Shown in pieces: positions 1 through 8,252 of a stretch of 17,692 nt of DNA. Numbering within the stretch: the stretch's first letter is position 1; each line of letters starts with the position of its first letter. The translations under genes and the position numbers were made by a program. The notes under the pieces were generated by a model. That model saw only the letters and a program-made list of their open reading frames with translations. It ran no database searches and was not told where the DNA came from. Origin of the DNA: Nitrososphaerota archaeon (GTDB taxonomy: Archaea > Thermoproteota > Nitrososphaeria > Nitrososphaerales > Gagatemarchaeaceae); contig VBPQ01000081.1 of the NCBI GenBank assembly GCA_005877185.1, positions 1-17,692 on the forward strand, given 5' to 3'.

Positions 1-364
1 AGCGAGTTCTCGAAGCCATCGAAGTCCAGCGCCCCAGGCAGCTGTCCGTGAAACAGCGAGTACGCCGAGAAAATTAGCGAGACCTCTAACACGATAGCGG
101 TCTATCAATCCAACCATCTGTGGACCCGGGTTTGTAACGAGGCAGGGGTCAGCTCATGACATCACACAAGCGGAGACGACGGTGACCTACAGTGGGGGAC
201 AGCCAACAAATCGACACTCTTGTTGCGCCGAAGGGCTCCCTTGGGGGCCAGAGGGAGGTGGCGGTAACCGCCCGAGGGACAGACAAAGCGGATGCGGGAT
301 GCGAGATACTCCTCAGACAAATCGTTATTAAGCGAAGAGCGGTCGAGCGTTCATCTACGCCCAA
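1..364. other. Left-edge stretch without a firm gene
   Basis: No complete gene is supported here. On the minus strand a frame is open from about position 101 to the left edge. It could start at a GTG at 92-90 and would give about 30 residues with a hydrophobic beginning, including IFSAYSLFHGQLPGALDFDG. This may be the 5' end of a gene that runs out of the window, but there is no start-site support and I do not recognise it. A long minus-strand frame over 149-766 is rich in Pro and Arg and lies over the NTF2-like gene, so I read it as a shadow. No tRNA or repeat was seen. Confidence 0.3.
324..331 (+). promoter_or_regulatory. TATA-like box for the SnoaL/LLM operon
   Basis: The AT-rich octamer gttattaa stands out from GC-rich surroundings and is centred about 37 bases before the ATG at 365. 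An archaeal start about 27 bases downstream would give a leader of roughly 10 bases. No Shine-Dalgarno precedes the ATG, which fits a very short leader. Inferred from spacing only. Confidence 0.4.
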
Positions 365-778
365 ATGAGAGTCCAGGATGAAGAGAGGGAAAAGATTCTT
401 TCGCGTGTCATGGCCGTCCCCGAGGCGATCTCGACCAAGAAGAAGAGCAGAATTCTCAAGATTTACGATTCGTTCGACCCCAAGTTTTCCGCCTTCGAAG
501 ACGTCCCCGACTACTCGCTGGTCGATGGTTCGCGATTCAGAAGGTTCATCGAGGAGCTGTCTGAGATCAAATCCGCATCCATCGACAGGCAGAACGTTCG
601 ATTGGACTTCCTCGCAAAAGATGTTGCGCTCGTCACCGGAGTCGACGACTGGCGGATCGAAACGGGGGGAGGAGTCTCGAAAGGGAGGAGCAGGTTCACG
701 ATAGTCTTCTGGAGGAGGGGGAGCTGGAAGGTCATACACGAGCATTTTACGAGGATTCCACCGCAAAAAGATGGTTGA
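365..778 (+). CDS. NTF2/SnoaL-like fold protein
   Basis: This 137-residue protein looks like a small cystatin-like alpha+beta barrel of the SnoaL/NTF2 superfamily. The N-terminal third is helical (about residues 1-35). It is followed by a sheet-rich part with the alternating pattern VRLDFLAKDVALVTG near 79-93 and the closing strand W-K-V-I-H-E-H-F-T-R-I-P near 121-132. That last stretch (WRRGSWKVIHEHFT) is the typical C-terminal strand of SnoaL-like proteins. Members bind small hydrophobic ligands or act as isomerases or hydrolases, so no reaction can be assigned. Its TGA (776-778) overlaps the ATG of the LLM oxidoreductase, so the two are almost certainly co-transcribed and may share a substrate. 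Family assignment is by motif memory. Confidence 0.7.
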   Translation: MRVQDEEREKILSRVMAVPEAISTKKKSRILKIYDSFDPKFSAFEDVPDYSLVDGSRFRRFIEELSEIKSASIDRQNVRLDFLAKDVALVTGVDDWRIETGGGVSKGRSRFTIVFWRRGSWKVIHEHFTRIPPQKDG

Positions 779-1782
779 TGTTGGGACGGGGGAAGAGCGG
801 TCTGGGGGTGGGGTTCACGGGGGCCCCTTACGGAGTCAAGGAGATTGTCCGGTTTGCAAAGCTGGCTGAACGGGAGGGCTTTTCGTCTTTCTGGTTCGCA
901 GAGGACTACTTTCTGAGGGACGCCATCTCGAACATAGCCTGCGTCGCGCTCTCCACCGAGAGAATCAAGTTAAGCACGGGGGTGATAAACCCCTTCACCA
1001 GGAATCCCGCCCTGATAGCCCAGACAGTCGCCACGATCGGGGAGCTTTCGGGAGGCAGAGTCAGGCTCGCCCTCGGGACGGGTGTGAGGCCCCTGCTGGA
1101 GAGCGCGGGTATCGAGTTCGTCCGCCCGCTGGAGGCGATTAAGGAAGCCGTGGAGGTCATAAGGAGACTGCTCAAAGGAGAGAGAGTCGATTATCTCGGC
1201 CAGACCTTCTCCGCGAAGGGAGTGAAATTGTGGGAGAATCCGTACTTCGCGCTCCTCGACGGACCTTTCAAGCCCTCGAAAGTTCCGATTTACATCGCCG
1301 CCATCGGCCCGAAGATGCTCGAGCTGGCGGGCGCGGTCGGGGATGGGGTTCTCTTCACGGCTGGTTTCGCCGTCCAGAGCGCGAGGGAGGCGGTCTCTCG
1401 CGTCAGGGCGGGCGCGGAGAAGAGCGGGCGGTCCTTCGCGGGGGTGGCCGTCGGGAACTATGTGATCGCCTGTCTCGGAAAACCCGCGAGGGGGATAAGG
1501 GGTTTCCTCGCGTTTGATGTCGCGTACGCTAGGCCCGAGAACTTGACCTCGCTCGGAGTCCCGGAGAGCAGGGTCGAGCAAATCCGCTCAACGCTCGAGC
1601 GAAAGGGGATAGGGGAGGCCGCCCGCCTGATTACACAGGACATCGCCGAGCTGCTGATCGCGTGCGGGACGAAGGGAGAGATACAGCGGAGGGTCGAGGA
1701 GTACAGGAAGGCGGGCGTGTCGGAGCCGATCCTACTGCCGATGGAGACCGACGTCGTCGCACTAATGCGCGGCGTGTCCTGA
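778..1782 (+). CDS. LLM-class (F420-dependent) oxidoreductase 1
   Basis: This protein of about 334 residues is a luciferase-like TIM barrel related to methylene-tetrahydromethanopterin reductase (Mer) and F420-dependent dehydrogenases. It has the early strand-helix GVGFTG, then FWFAEDYFLRDA near 38-49, the segment STGVINPFTRNP, the GRVRLALGTG strand-loop, and a late GPKMLELAGAVGDGVLF stretch typical of the C-terminal half of the barrel. The family usually transfers hydride between F420H2 (sometimes FMN) and an organic substrate, which cannot be told here. A TTG at 775 could also start the frame; I prefer ATG 778 because it overlaps the upstream TGA as TGATG, pointing to translational coupling. 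A paralogue lies at 10066-11076. The 3' end faces the hydroxylase large subunit with a 12-base gap. Confidence 0.85.
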   Translation: MLGRGKSGLGVGFTGAPYGVKEIVRFAKLAEREGFSSFWFAEDYFLRDAISNIACVALSTERIKLSTGVINPFTRNPALIAQTVATIGELSGGRVRLALGTGVRPLLESAGIEFVRPLEAIKEAVEVIRRLLKGERVDYLGQTFSAKGVKLWENPYFALLDGPFKPSKVPIYIAAIGPKMLELAGAVGDGVLFTAGFAVQSAREAVSRVRAGAEKSGRSFAGVAVGNYVIACLGKPARGIRGFLAFDVAYARPENLTSLGVPESRVEQIRSTLERKGIGEAARLITQDIAELLIACGTKGEIQRRVEEYRKAGVSEPILLPMETDVVALMRGVS

Positions 1783-1794
1783 CTGACTGATCAA

Positions 1795-4120
1795 TCATTT
1801 GCTCAGGGGCTTGAGTAGCTCGTCCAGGGCCTCCAGGGTTCTCTCCGGCTTCATCGGGAGCTTCCTAACCCTGGCCCCCGTGGCATCGAAGATGGCGTTC
1901 GCGACGGCCGGGGCGGGAGGGACAATGTTCGCCTCGCCGACGCCCTTGGCGCCGTACGGTCCGCTCCCGTAATGCCCCTCCACGATGATCGGTTCAACAA
2001 CGGGCACGTCCATGATCGTTGGCAGCTTGTATTCGCCGAGGTTCGGGTTGACCGTCAGCCCGGAATCGTCGTGCAGCATCTCCTCGAAGAGGGCGTAGCC
2101 GATCCCCTGCACGGCCCCTCCCTGGATCTGCCCTTCTGCGCCGAGAGGGTTGATGCAGTAGCCGAGGTCCTGCGCCGCGACGTACCTGAGAACCCTGACC
2201 TTTCCTGTAAGCGTGTCAACCTCGACTTCAGCGACGTGCGCTACGTAGGTCGGGTCGTGGAGGGACGGGACGAACGTATACCCTTCAATCGTGTCCCTAT
2301 CGTACTCCGGGAAGTCTTGCACGAACGACCCCCTCCCAAGGATCGGGCCCCCGATGACGTACTGAGCCGTCATCGCCAGCTCCGGGTATTTCACGAGTCT
2401 GTCCGTCCCCAGCTCGCGGGCCGCGCCGTCCCTGAGCACTATCCTCTTCGCCTCGACCTTCAGGACGTGAGAGGCGACCTTCACGATCTGTTCCTTCGGG
2501 TCTCTCGCGGCTCTCATCACGGCGGTCCCCGCTCCGTACATGGTTCTGCTACCCTGGGCTCCCCCGTCCCAAGGAACGAAATCGGTGTCTCCTGAGCGGA
2601 GTATCACATCCTCCGGGGAGACTCCCAACTCCTCCGCGGCGATCATCACGAGGCCGGTGACAGCACCCGAGCCGGTGTCCTCCGCCCCCGTTACGAGGAC
2701 CACTCGTCCGTCCTCGTTTAGCTTGACGTAGGCGGCGCTCGAGTGTATCCCGACCGAGGGGATCAGGCCGCACGCAACCCCCATCCCTCTCGCGTACCTG
2801 CCGTCCCTCGCCCGCCTGCCCCCCAGGGTCGCCATGAACTCCCTCCAGCCCGCGCTTCGAGTCGCCCGCGTTATCGCGTCCTTCAGCCCGACTCCCTTCA
2901 TCGTCTGCCCTGTCGGGCCCAGGCTACCATCCTGCCACGCGTTGGCGAGCCTGAACTCCACGGGGTCCACGCCGAGCTTCTTCGCGAGTGTGTCCGTGTG
3001 GGACTCGACCGCAAACGCAGTCTCGACAGTAGACGCTCAACCCCTCGGTTTCAAAGTTTGGTATGTCGTACGGGCCGACGAGCTGCATGGCGGCTATGTT
3101 CGCGTAGACGGCCGCTTCAGAACCGAACGCACCCGCATCCACTATGGCCCTCCCTCGCCTGGCGGTCACCCTCCCTTCCTTCAGGCCACTCTCGATCCAG
3201 AAGCGCATCGCCGGTCTTGGGGTCCCGGCGACGAACTCCTCCTCGCGCGTCAGGACTATCTTGACGGGCCTCCTCGCCTTCCTGGAAAGGGCGACGCAGA
3301 GCGGCTCGAGGTGCGAAGAGATCTTGGCGCCGAAGCCGCCGCCCGTGTGCGTGACGAAGACCTGTACCTGGCTCACGGGGATGGAGAGCACCTCCGCCAG
3401 GGAGTTGCGTGTCAGGAAGGGGCTCTGTGTCGAGGTCCACACCCTGACCCTTCCTGTCCTGGCCTCGACGTCAGCAGTGGCGGCTCTCGGCTCCAGGTAG
3501 GACTGGTGGACCTGCTGCGTCTCGTAAGACTCCTCGACGACGTGGTCCGCCGCCGCGAGCGCCTTCTCCGGGTTCCCCCTGTGAACCCGGGTGAATGAGC
3601 ACACGTTCTTGGAAGAGTAGGGAGGCGAGCCGGCTGACACGACGCCGGGGTGTATGGGGGTGCTATCCTCCTTCAGAGCCTCCTCAACCGTAAGGACGTT
3701 GGGGAGCTGCTCGTACTCTACCCGCACCTCCTTCAGGGCTCTCTCCGCGATCTCGGGGGTCTCCGCCGCGACGGCGCAGACCGGCTGTCCGCAGTAGACG
3801 ACCCTCTCCGTCGGCAGGACGGTCTGGTCTCGGACCGCAAATCCGTAGACGACGGGGGGAAGGTCTCGCGCCGTCACAACGGCCCTGACTCCGGGGACGC
3901 TTTCAGCTCTGCTGACATCGAGTTTCAGAATCCTCGCGTGCGCATAGGTGCTGCGGAGGATCTTGCCGTGAAGGAGGTTCGGAAGCTTCAGGTCTGTCCC
4001 GAAGGTGGCCGAGCCAGAAACCTTGAGTGCTGCGTCGTACCGCATCCTTCTGGTCCCGACGACCCTGAGTCCCTCCTCCTCTCGTTCTTCGAGTTTCGTC
4101 TGGGGAACGCTGCGGCTCAA
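1795..4120 (-). pseudogene. Molybdenum hydroxylase large subunit (CoxL/CutA/XdhC-like), disrupted
   Basis: The Moco-binding catalytic subunit of a CO dehydrogenase / aldehyde oxidoreductase family enzyme, in two frames. The N-terminal part (from TTG 4120) has the small domain GSATFGTDLKLPNLLHGKIL, the Moco motif GGGFGAK near residues 260-266 and DAGAFGSEA. After EGLSVY at about 3029 the frame is lost. The family sequence resumes in another frame as TAFAVESHTDTLAKKLGVDPVEFRL from about 3021 and runs to the stop with QDLGYCINPLGAEGQIQGG and GPYGAKGVGEANIVPP, whose Glu (1933-1935) is the catalytic base in the family. About 15-17 family residues (TNxPPxxAxRGxGxPQ) are missing at the junction (3016-3034). 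Divergent from the FAD and iron-sulfur subunits. It could be a true pseudogene or an assembly fault. Substrate class cannot be read because the diagnostic loop is the missing part. Confidence 0.85.
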
Positions 4121-4145
4121 AGGTGCCTCGCTTTCGTGTCAAAAT

Positions 4146-4156
4146 AGATATAAGGA
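4146..4156. promoter_or_regulatory. Central AT-rich box between hydroxylase subunit genes
   Basis: The near-palindrome gatataag lies between the large-subunit TTG (4120, minus) and the FAD-subunit ATG (4189, plus). Its centre is about 31 bases from the first and about 38 from the second, so a single box could place a near-leaderless start on the minus strand and a short-leader start on the plus strand. No Shine-Dalgarno of note precedes either start. Confidence 0.45.
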
Positions 4157-4188
4157 TTGAACGGTCCTTTCATGAGAAGCAATTCTAG

Positions 4189-5070
4189 ATGAGCGAGTTC
4201 TTGCCGAAGCACTACTTCAGGCCGGAGACCGCAAGCGAAGCCTCGCAGACACTCGCGAGGTACAAAGACAGGTGCATCGTCATTGGGGGCGGCACTGTGA
4301 TTTACGAACTCGCGCAGAGAGGTCTCCTCTCCGACGTCGAAGCTCTTGTAGACCTGACGAGGCTTTCCCTCGACCAGGTGAAGGACGGGGAGAGGTTCAC
4401 ATCGATCGGGGCCAGCGTGTCCCTATCGCGTCTCCAGGGGAGCGCGGCACTCCACGAGGGGAGGCTCGCGTGCATCGGCGATGCGCTCAGGGAGATACGG
4501 CCCCTGCAGGTGAAGAACCTCGCGACTGTGGGAGGAGCGGTCTCGAGTTGCATTCCCTTCTTTGACCTGCCGGTGGCGCTCGCATCGGTGGGCGCGAGTG
4601 TGGAGCTGAACGGACCTCACGCGGTCCGCAGCGTCCCGATTCTCGAGTTTCAGAGAGATTTTCTTCAGCCGGACCTCAGGGAGGGGGAGTTCGTCAGCGC
4701 GGTGCTGATCCCGCATGAGATGGCCTCGAGAGCGAGTGCGTTTTCCAAGTTCGCCCTTACGGGTGACGACTGGGCGACGGTGAACTGCGCCTGCTCCCTG
4801 GAGATAGTCAAAGGGGTCATCAGAGAAGCGAGGATAGTCTTCGGAGCCGTCGCGAGCAAGCCCCTGCTCGCGGAGAGGTGCGGCGCGGCCCTAGTGAATA
4901 GGAGGGCAGAGGCAGCCTCGATATCGAAGGCGGATGAATCGCTCGACGACGAGCTCGGCGAGCCGATCTCCGACCACCGCGCTTCCTCTGCCTACAGGAA
5001 GAGGGTCGCCAAGCTGCTCCTCCGGACGACGCTCGAGAGAGCATTCGAGAGGAGAGGGGGTGGGGGCTAG
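4189..5070 (+). CDS. Molybdenum hydroxylase FAD-binding subunit (CoxM/CutB-like)
   Basis: This 293-residue protein carries FAD between the iron-sulfur subunit and the electron acceptor in hydroxylases of the CO dehydrogenase / aldehyde oxidoreductase family. The two FAD loops are visible: VIGGGTVIYE at 31-40 and VKNLATVGGAVSS at 108-120, the second being the family's TxGG motif. The first normally reads aGGT, and the third G here fits. The C-terminal third has the usual CO-dehydrogenase flavoprotein C-domain with DHRASSAYRKRVAKLL. Length matches the family (about 280-300). The frame is intact, unlike its two partners. Its TAG is followed two bases later by the first possible start of the iron-sulfur subunit, so they form an operon. 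Confidence 0.9.
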   Translation: MSEFLPKHYFRPETASEASQTLARYKDRCIVIGGGTVIYELAQRGLLSDVEALVDLTRLSLDQVKDGERFTSIGASVSLSRLQGSAALHEGRLACIGDALREIRPLQVKNLATVGGAVSSCIPFFDLPVALASVGASVELNGPHAVRSVPILEFQRDFLQPDLREGEFVSAVLIPHEMASRASAFSKFALTGDDWATVNCACSLEIVKGVIREARIVFGAVASKPLLAERCGAALVNRRAEAASISKADESLDDELGEPISDHRASSAYRKRVAKLLLRTTLERAFERRGGGG

Positions 5071-5086
5071 GGTGGAGAGGGTGAAG

Positions 5087-5607
5087 ATGAACGTGAACGG
5101 CATCGATCGCGAGGTGGAGGTTGAACCGTGGATGTCGCTCAACTTCGTGTTGAGAGAGAAGCTCTCCCTCACGGGAACGAAGAAGGGGTGCGACACTGGC
5201 GGGTGCGGAGCCTGCACCGTCCTCCTCGGCGGTGAGGCGGTGTATTCATGCATGACGTACGCGATGAAGGCTGACGGGGGGAGGGTGACTACGATCGAGG
5301 GGTTGGGCAGCGACGGGAATCTCGACCTCATCCAGGTGGCTTACGCGGAGCACTACGCGCTTCAGTGCGGCTATTGCACTCCGGGGTTCATCATGTCAAC
5401 GAAAGCCCTCTTCGACGCCAACCCCGACCCGCACTCGTCGGAAACCTCTGCCGCTGTACGGGCTACACGAAGATACTCGAGGCCACGCTCTTCCATGAAG
5501 CAGAAAAAGAGGAAGGGGCGCGCGTGATTATTGGGTTACCGGGCGGCTTGACGTCCCTCCGGGCTGCGGGATTGAACTCCGGCCAGTTCCTAGTACCATT
5601 TTATTAA
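5087..5607 (+). pseudogene. Molybdenum hydroxylase 2Fe-2S subunit (CoxS/CutC-like), frameshifted
   Basis: Electron-transfer subunit with a plant-ferredoxin 2Fe-2S cluster (Cys35, 40, 43, 55; KGCDTGGCGACTV) and the start of the second cluster (CGYC, Cys94 and 97). After NPDP (about 5431) the frame is lost. The expected GNLCRCTGYTKILEATL, holding the last two ligands, lies in another frame from 5440. About eight residues that normally sit between NPDP and GNLCRC are missing. As read, the protein ends at TGA 5527 with an aberrant basic tail and lacks two ligands of the [2Fe-2S] cluster next to Moco. I chose ATG 5087 because ggagag lies seven bases upstream; GTG 5072 and 5081 are alternatives. 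The end is given for the restored frame (stop at 5605-5607), whose last 30 or so residues do not look like the family. Confidence 0.8.
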
Positions 5608-5631
5608 GAGAGAGCGATCGGAGGAGAGTCG

Positions 5632-6456
5632 TTGGGAAGTGCAGTCCTAACACGGAAGAGGTACGACTTCACGGACTTCGGTGTCTTCTCTGAATTCGTC
5701 TTCCTGCTCGACTCTTACAGGGTACAGCAGTATACTGAGCTGAAGTGGGCTGACAGGGTGGTCGATGAAGGCAAGATGGGATACTCCTTCAAGCGGGACT
5801 GGGAGGAGATCCGTAAGATACTGACAAAGATGGCCAGAGTCCCGGTCGAGCTTCGCTACCTCCTGAAGTGGGCAAGGTATCAGCAGCTTCTTAGATTCGT
5901 AGGAAACATCATCTCGACCATGATGTTCCTGCTCTTCGGGCTGACGGTCTTCTTCGCCTTCGGAGGGAACAGGGCAGTCTACTCGAGTCTTGCGAACGTG
6001 ATCGTCTACCTGCTACCCGTCGTTGCAGGGGGGTTGATCCTAGCCTTTGTGGGTCCCCCGATAGTTGCCAGAAAGATCTATCGCAAGCTGACCGAGTATA
6101 GGGAGAGAAACATCGGGCAGTTTCGGGAGTGGGAGTCCCAGCTCAAGGTCGTCATACAGAACCTGATACTCAGCGCCTCGCAGCAGGCGAGGGAAGGAAA
6201 ACTGAAGGACGAGGGTGAGAAGGAAAAGGGGAGTGGGGGGCTCCTTGTTCAGGTCGATGATGTGTACAGGGCTGCCTGGCACAGAATCAAGCGCCTGTTT
6301 GGGGGCGGGGAGGGGAAGAGGCGCGAGGAGCAGGGTTTCGTCTTCGCCCTTTTCATGAACGACTATCTCGGGACCAGGCTGCTTCAGAAGCCATCCCTGC
6401 TGAAAAAGCACTACACCGTCCAGCTCGTGCAGTCCGCTTCGAGCGAAAATACCTGA
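5632..6456 (+). CDS. Unrecognised membrane protein with two TM helices
   Basis: A 274-residue protein I do not recognise. Residues 1-80 are polar and charged. Two hydrophobic helices follow at about 88-110 (LLRFVGNIISTMMFLLFG) and 119-142 (VIVYLLPVVAGGLILAFVG), then a long basic, coiled-coil-like region (150-235) containing a Lys/Glu/Gly-rich linker at 187-203, and a C-terminal domain ending in KKHYTVQLVQ. The start is TTG 5632 with a good ggagg seven bases upstream, unlike most genes here, which have no Shine-Dalgarno. It lies between the iron-sulfur subunit and the permease, but a hairpin-plus-T-run follows it and the permease has its own promoter, so it is probably transcribed alone. Topology suggests both large domains on the same side of the membrane. 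Confidence 0.7.
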   Translation: MGSAVLTRKRYDFTDFGVFSEFVFLLDSYRVQQYTELKWADRVVDEGKMGYSFKRDWEEIRKILTKMARVPVELRYLLKWARYQQLLRFVGNIISTMMFLLFGLTVFFAFGGNRAVYSSLANVIVYLLPVVAGGLILAFVGPPIVARKIYRKLTEYRERNIGQFREWESQLKVVIQNLILSASQQAREGKLKDEGEKEKGSGGLLVQVDDVYRAAWHRIKRLFGGGEGKRREEQGFVFALFMNDYLGTRLLQKPSLLKKHYTVQLVQSASSENT

Positions 6457-6501
6457 TACGTCGACCAGTTCGCCCCCTCTCTGGAGTCCCAGACGACCCA
6501 G

Positions 6502-6538
6502 CTCACCCAAGGGCAATTTTTGGGTGGGTACTTTTTTC
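6502..6538 (+). terminator. Hairpin followed by T-run
   Basis: The arms cacccaa (6504-6510) and ttgggtg (6520-6526), extendable by two pairs to 6502/6528, flank a nine-base loop and are followed by a run of six T at 6532-6537. It lies about 45 bases after the membrane-protein stop and before the permease promoter, which suits a terminator. Archaeal termination depends mainly on the T-run, and the hairpin may be incidental. Confidence 0.5.
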
Positions 6539-6577
6539 CAGATGCAAAGATTTGACGAGTTGGGCGCCGAGAGGCAA

Positions 6578-6588
6578 AAATTTATATG
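6578..6588 (+). promoter_or_regulatory. TATA box of the APC permease gene
   Basis: The sequence aaatttatatg, preceded by a purine-rich gaggcaaa that could act as BRE, is the best TATA box in the window. It is centred about 31 bases before ATG 6615, so the transcript would be leaderless or nearly so. This spacing is the reason for choosing 6615 over TTG 6552, which lies upstream of the box. Confidence 0.65.
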
Positions 6589-6614
6589 TTCTTCGTTGTG
6601 GTTGCAGCCCCCGA

Positions 6615-8201
6615 ATGGCAGCAGGAGAACCGCTGCTGTTTGTAAGACAGGCTTCGGGGCTAACTCGAGCAATCTCCTCCTATACCGTAATCTTCTTCGG
6701 ACTGGGCCTCAATTTCCTTCCCTTCCAGTATTTCCTGATGGGAAACATCCCGTTCATCTTTCCGGGCGTGAACCTCGTCGCAATCTACTTCTTCGGCGGC
6801 CTCTTCGTGCTTCTAGAGGTCGTGAGCATGGCGCTCCTCTACGTTGCGATGCCGAGGTCGGGCGCAATCTACCTTCCGATGTCTCGGTCGATTTCACCGA
6901 TGCTGGGCATGATGGAGGCGTGGAGGTCGATAATTCAGAATCCCACTCAGAGGGGAGTGACTGCCTTCCTGGGTGCGAGTCAGTTCTCCGCGTTCGTGAT
7001 ACTCACGGGGACCTTCACGGGGAGCGCCGGACTCATATCACTGGGGAAGGCCTTCAGCTCAAACGCTTGGAACCTTGTGGCGGTAGGACTCTTGATCCAG
7101 GTCTTGGGCCTGATAGTCACCTGGCTGGGACCGGGGATAATGGGCAAGTGGGTAGCCGTCTTCGGGATAGGGGCAGTGATAGGGATAATCCTCGTCTCCG
7201 CCTCGTACGTCGGCGCCCTCGGGTCACTCCAAACCAAGTGGGACTCGACGTTCGGAGGAGGCGCCTACAACGAGATCGTCTCGACGGCGACCTCAAACGG
7301 CTTCTCTCCGCCCGCCGCCAGTTTCTCGGCCACTCTCGCGGCCGCCCTCACACCCATCTCGACCACCTTTCCCTACACCGTGATGCCCCTCGTCGGGGAG
7401 GTGGAGAAACCGCGGAGAAACATCCCTCTCAGCATGGTCGGAAGCGGTCTCGGCGTGCTGTTCTTCAACACGATCGCCACCTGGGGCTACACGGCCTCCT
7501 ACGGTACCTTCGCGAACATGTACAACTTCGTCAGCACGAACGCGAACCTGACGTCGAAGCTAACCATAATGCAGGGGAAGATCTTCCCCATCGACCTCTC
7601 CTCGATGGCAGCCGCAGTGTCGGGGAGCCCGGCTCTCAGCGGACTAGCCGCCTTCTCCCCGCAGTGGTCCAACTTCAACGACCTCATCGTGAACAACGCA
7701 TTCTGCTCCCGTCCGCTCTTCGCGCTAGCGATGGACAGGATGGGTCCCTCCGTATTCGCGACCGTCTCCCCCAGATGGCACAGTCCTGTCGCCGGGAACA
7801 TCTTCTGGTTCGTCGCCACCCTTCCCACTCTATTCCTGTCGGCCGTGGACACGACCGGCACGGTGGGTGGAATACTCAACGGCACGGTCTTCGCCTTCGC
7901 CCTCGCAAGGTCGTTCCAGCACTGGTCGGAAGTCGCGCTTCCGATTACGAGACCCGAGATCGCGCAGCAGGGATTCAACATCAAGGTGGGTGGAGTCGAC
8001 CTGATGTCGATCCTGGGCGGTATCGCCACAGTGGTCTTCCTTTACCTCATCGGCACGAACCCGGCTCAGTCGGCGAACAGCTCTCTCTACGTGCTCGTGA
8101 TGTACGGGGTAGGCGTCTTCTTCTTCATTTACTATTCAGCGAAGAACGCGAAGCAGGGGATTCGCGTCAACCAGATCTTCTCAACGCTGCCTCCAGAATA
8201 G
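6615..8201 (+). CDS. APC-superfamily amino acid/polyamine permease
   Basis: This 528-residue polytopic membrane protein has about twelve hydrophobic segments, starting with ISSYTVIFFGLGLNFLPF near 21-38. It shows the APC hallmark GEVEKPRRNIPLSM (the family's GE-x-x-x-P-R-x-x-P loop) in the middle and SRPLFALAMDRMGP (family: SR-x-hydrophobic-A-x-x-R-D-x-x-P), which has Asp-Arg-Met where many members have Arg-Asp-Gly. A long loop between TM segments (about 210-245, Gly/Ser/Thr-rich) and an unusual hydrophilic insertion near 310-345 make it longer than typical bacterial members (about 450). The substrate is probably an amino acid or amine but is not readable. A TATA box 31 bases upstream fixes the start. 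Transcription probably ends in the pyrimidine tract at 8219-8246. Confidence 0.85.
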   Translation: MAAGEPLLFVRQASGLTRAISSYTVIFFGLGLNFLPFQYFLMGNIPFIFPGVNLVAIYFFGGLFVLLEVVSMALLYVAMPRSGAIYLPMSRSISPMLGMMEAWRSIIQNPTQRGVTAFLGASQFSAFVILTGTFTGSAGLISLGKAFSSNAWNLVAVGLLIQVLGLIVTWLGPGIMGKWVAVFGIGAVIGIILVSASYVGALGSLQTKWDSTFGGGAYNEIVSTATSNGFSPPAASFSATLAAALTPISTTFPYTVMPLVGEVEKPRRNIPLSMVGSGLGVLFFNTIATWGYTASYGTFANMYNFVSTNANLTSKLTIMQGKIFPIDLSSMAAAVSGSPALSGLAAFSPQWSNFNDLIVNNAFCSRPLFALAMDRMGPSVFATVSPRWHSPVAGNIFWFVATLPTLFLSAVDTTGTVGGILNGTVFAFALARSFQHWSEVALPITRPEIAQQGFNIKVGGVDLMSILGGIATVVFLYLIGTNPAQSANSSLYVLVMYGVGVFFFIYYSAKNAKQGIRVNQIFSTLPPE

Positions 8202-8218
8202 AGCCACGAAGCCTCCAC

Positions 8219-8246
8219 TTTTTCTTTTCTTTTCTTTTCTTTTCTT
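8219..8246 (+). terminator. TTTTC-repeat pyrimidine tract
   Basis: About five tandem TTTTC units form an unbroken 28-base pyrimidine tract 17 bases after the permease stop and just before the convergent phosphoesterase stop. T-rich tracts of this kind are the usual archaeal terminators. It is also a simple-sequence repeat and so may vary in length between strains. Confidence 0.65.
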
Positions 8247-8252
8247 ATCTGG

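Noticed and set aside
149..766. A 205-codon minus-strand frame
   Set aside because: It covers the NTF2-like gene, is Pro/Arg-rich at its end and has no recognisable motif.
1972..2595. A 207-codon plus-strand frame
   Set aside because: Antisense to the C-terminal half of the large subunit; no motif.
2834..3598. A long plus-strand frame opposite the hydroxylase large subunit
   Set aside because: It is antisense to well-conserved Moco-binding sequence and composed mostly of Arg, Pro and Leu. A shadow.
5530..5600. A tRNA-like stretch (gggattgaactcc resembling a T-arm)
   Set aside because: No matching acceptor, D-arm or anticodon stem could be built around it.
1795..5607. Calling the hydroxylase a true aerobic CO dehydrogenase
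   Set aside because: The loop that would carry the Cys of the CO dehydrogenase active site is the part that is missing, and nothing else seen distinguishes CO from aldehyde or purine substrates.
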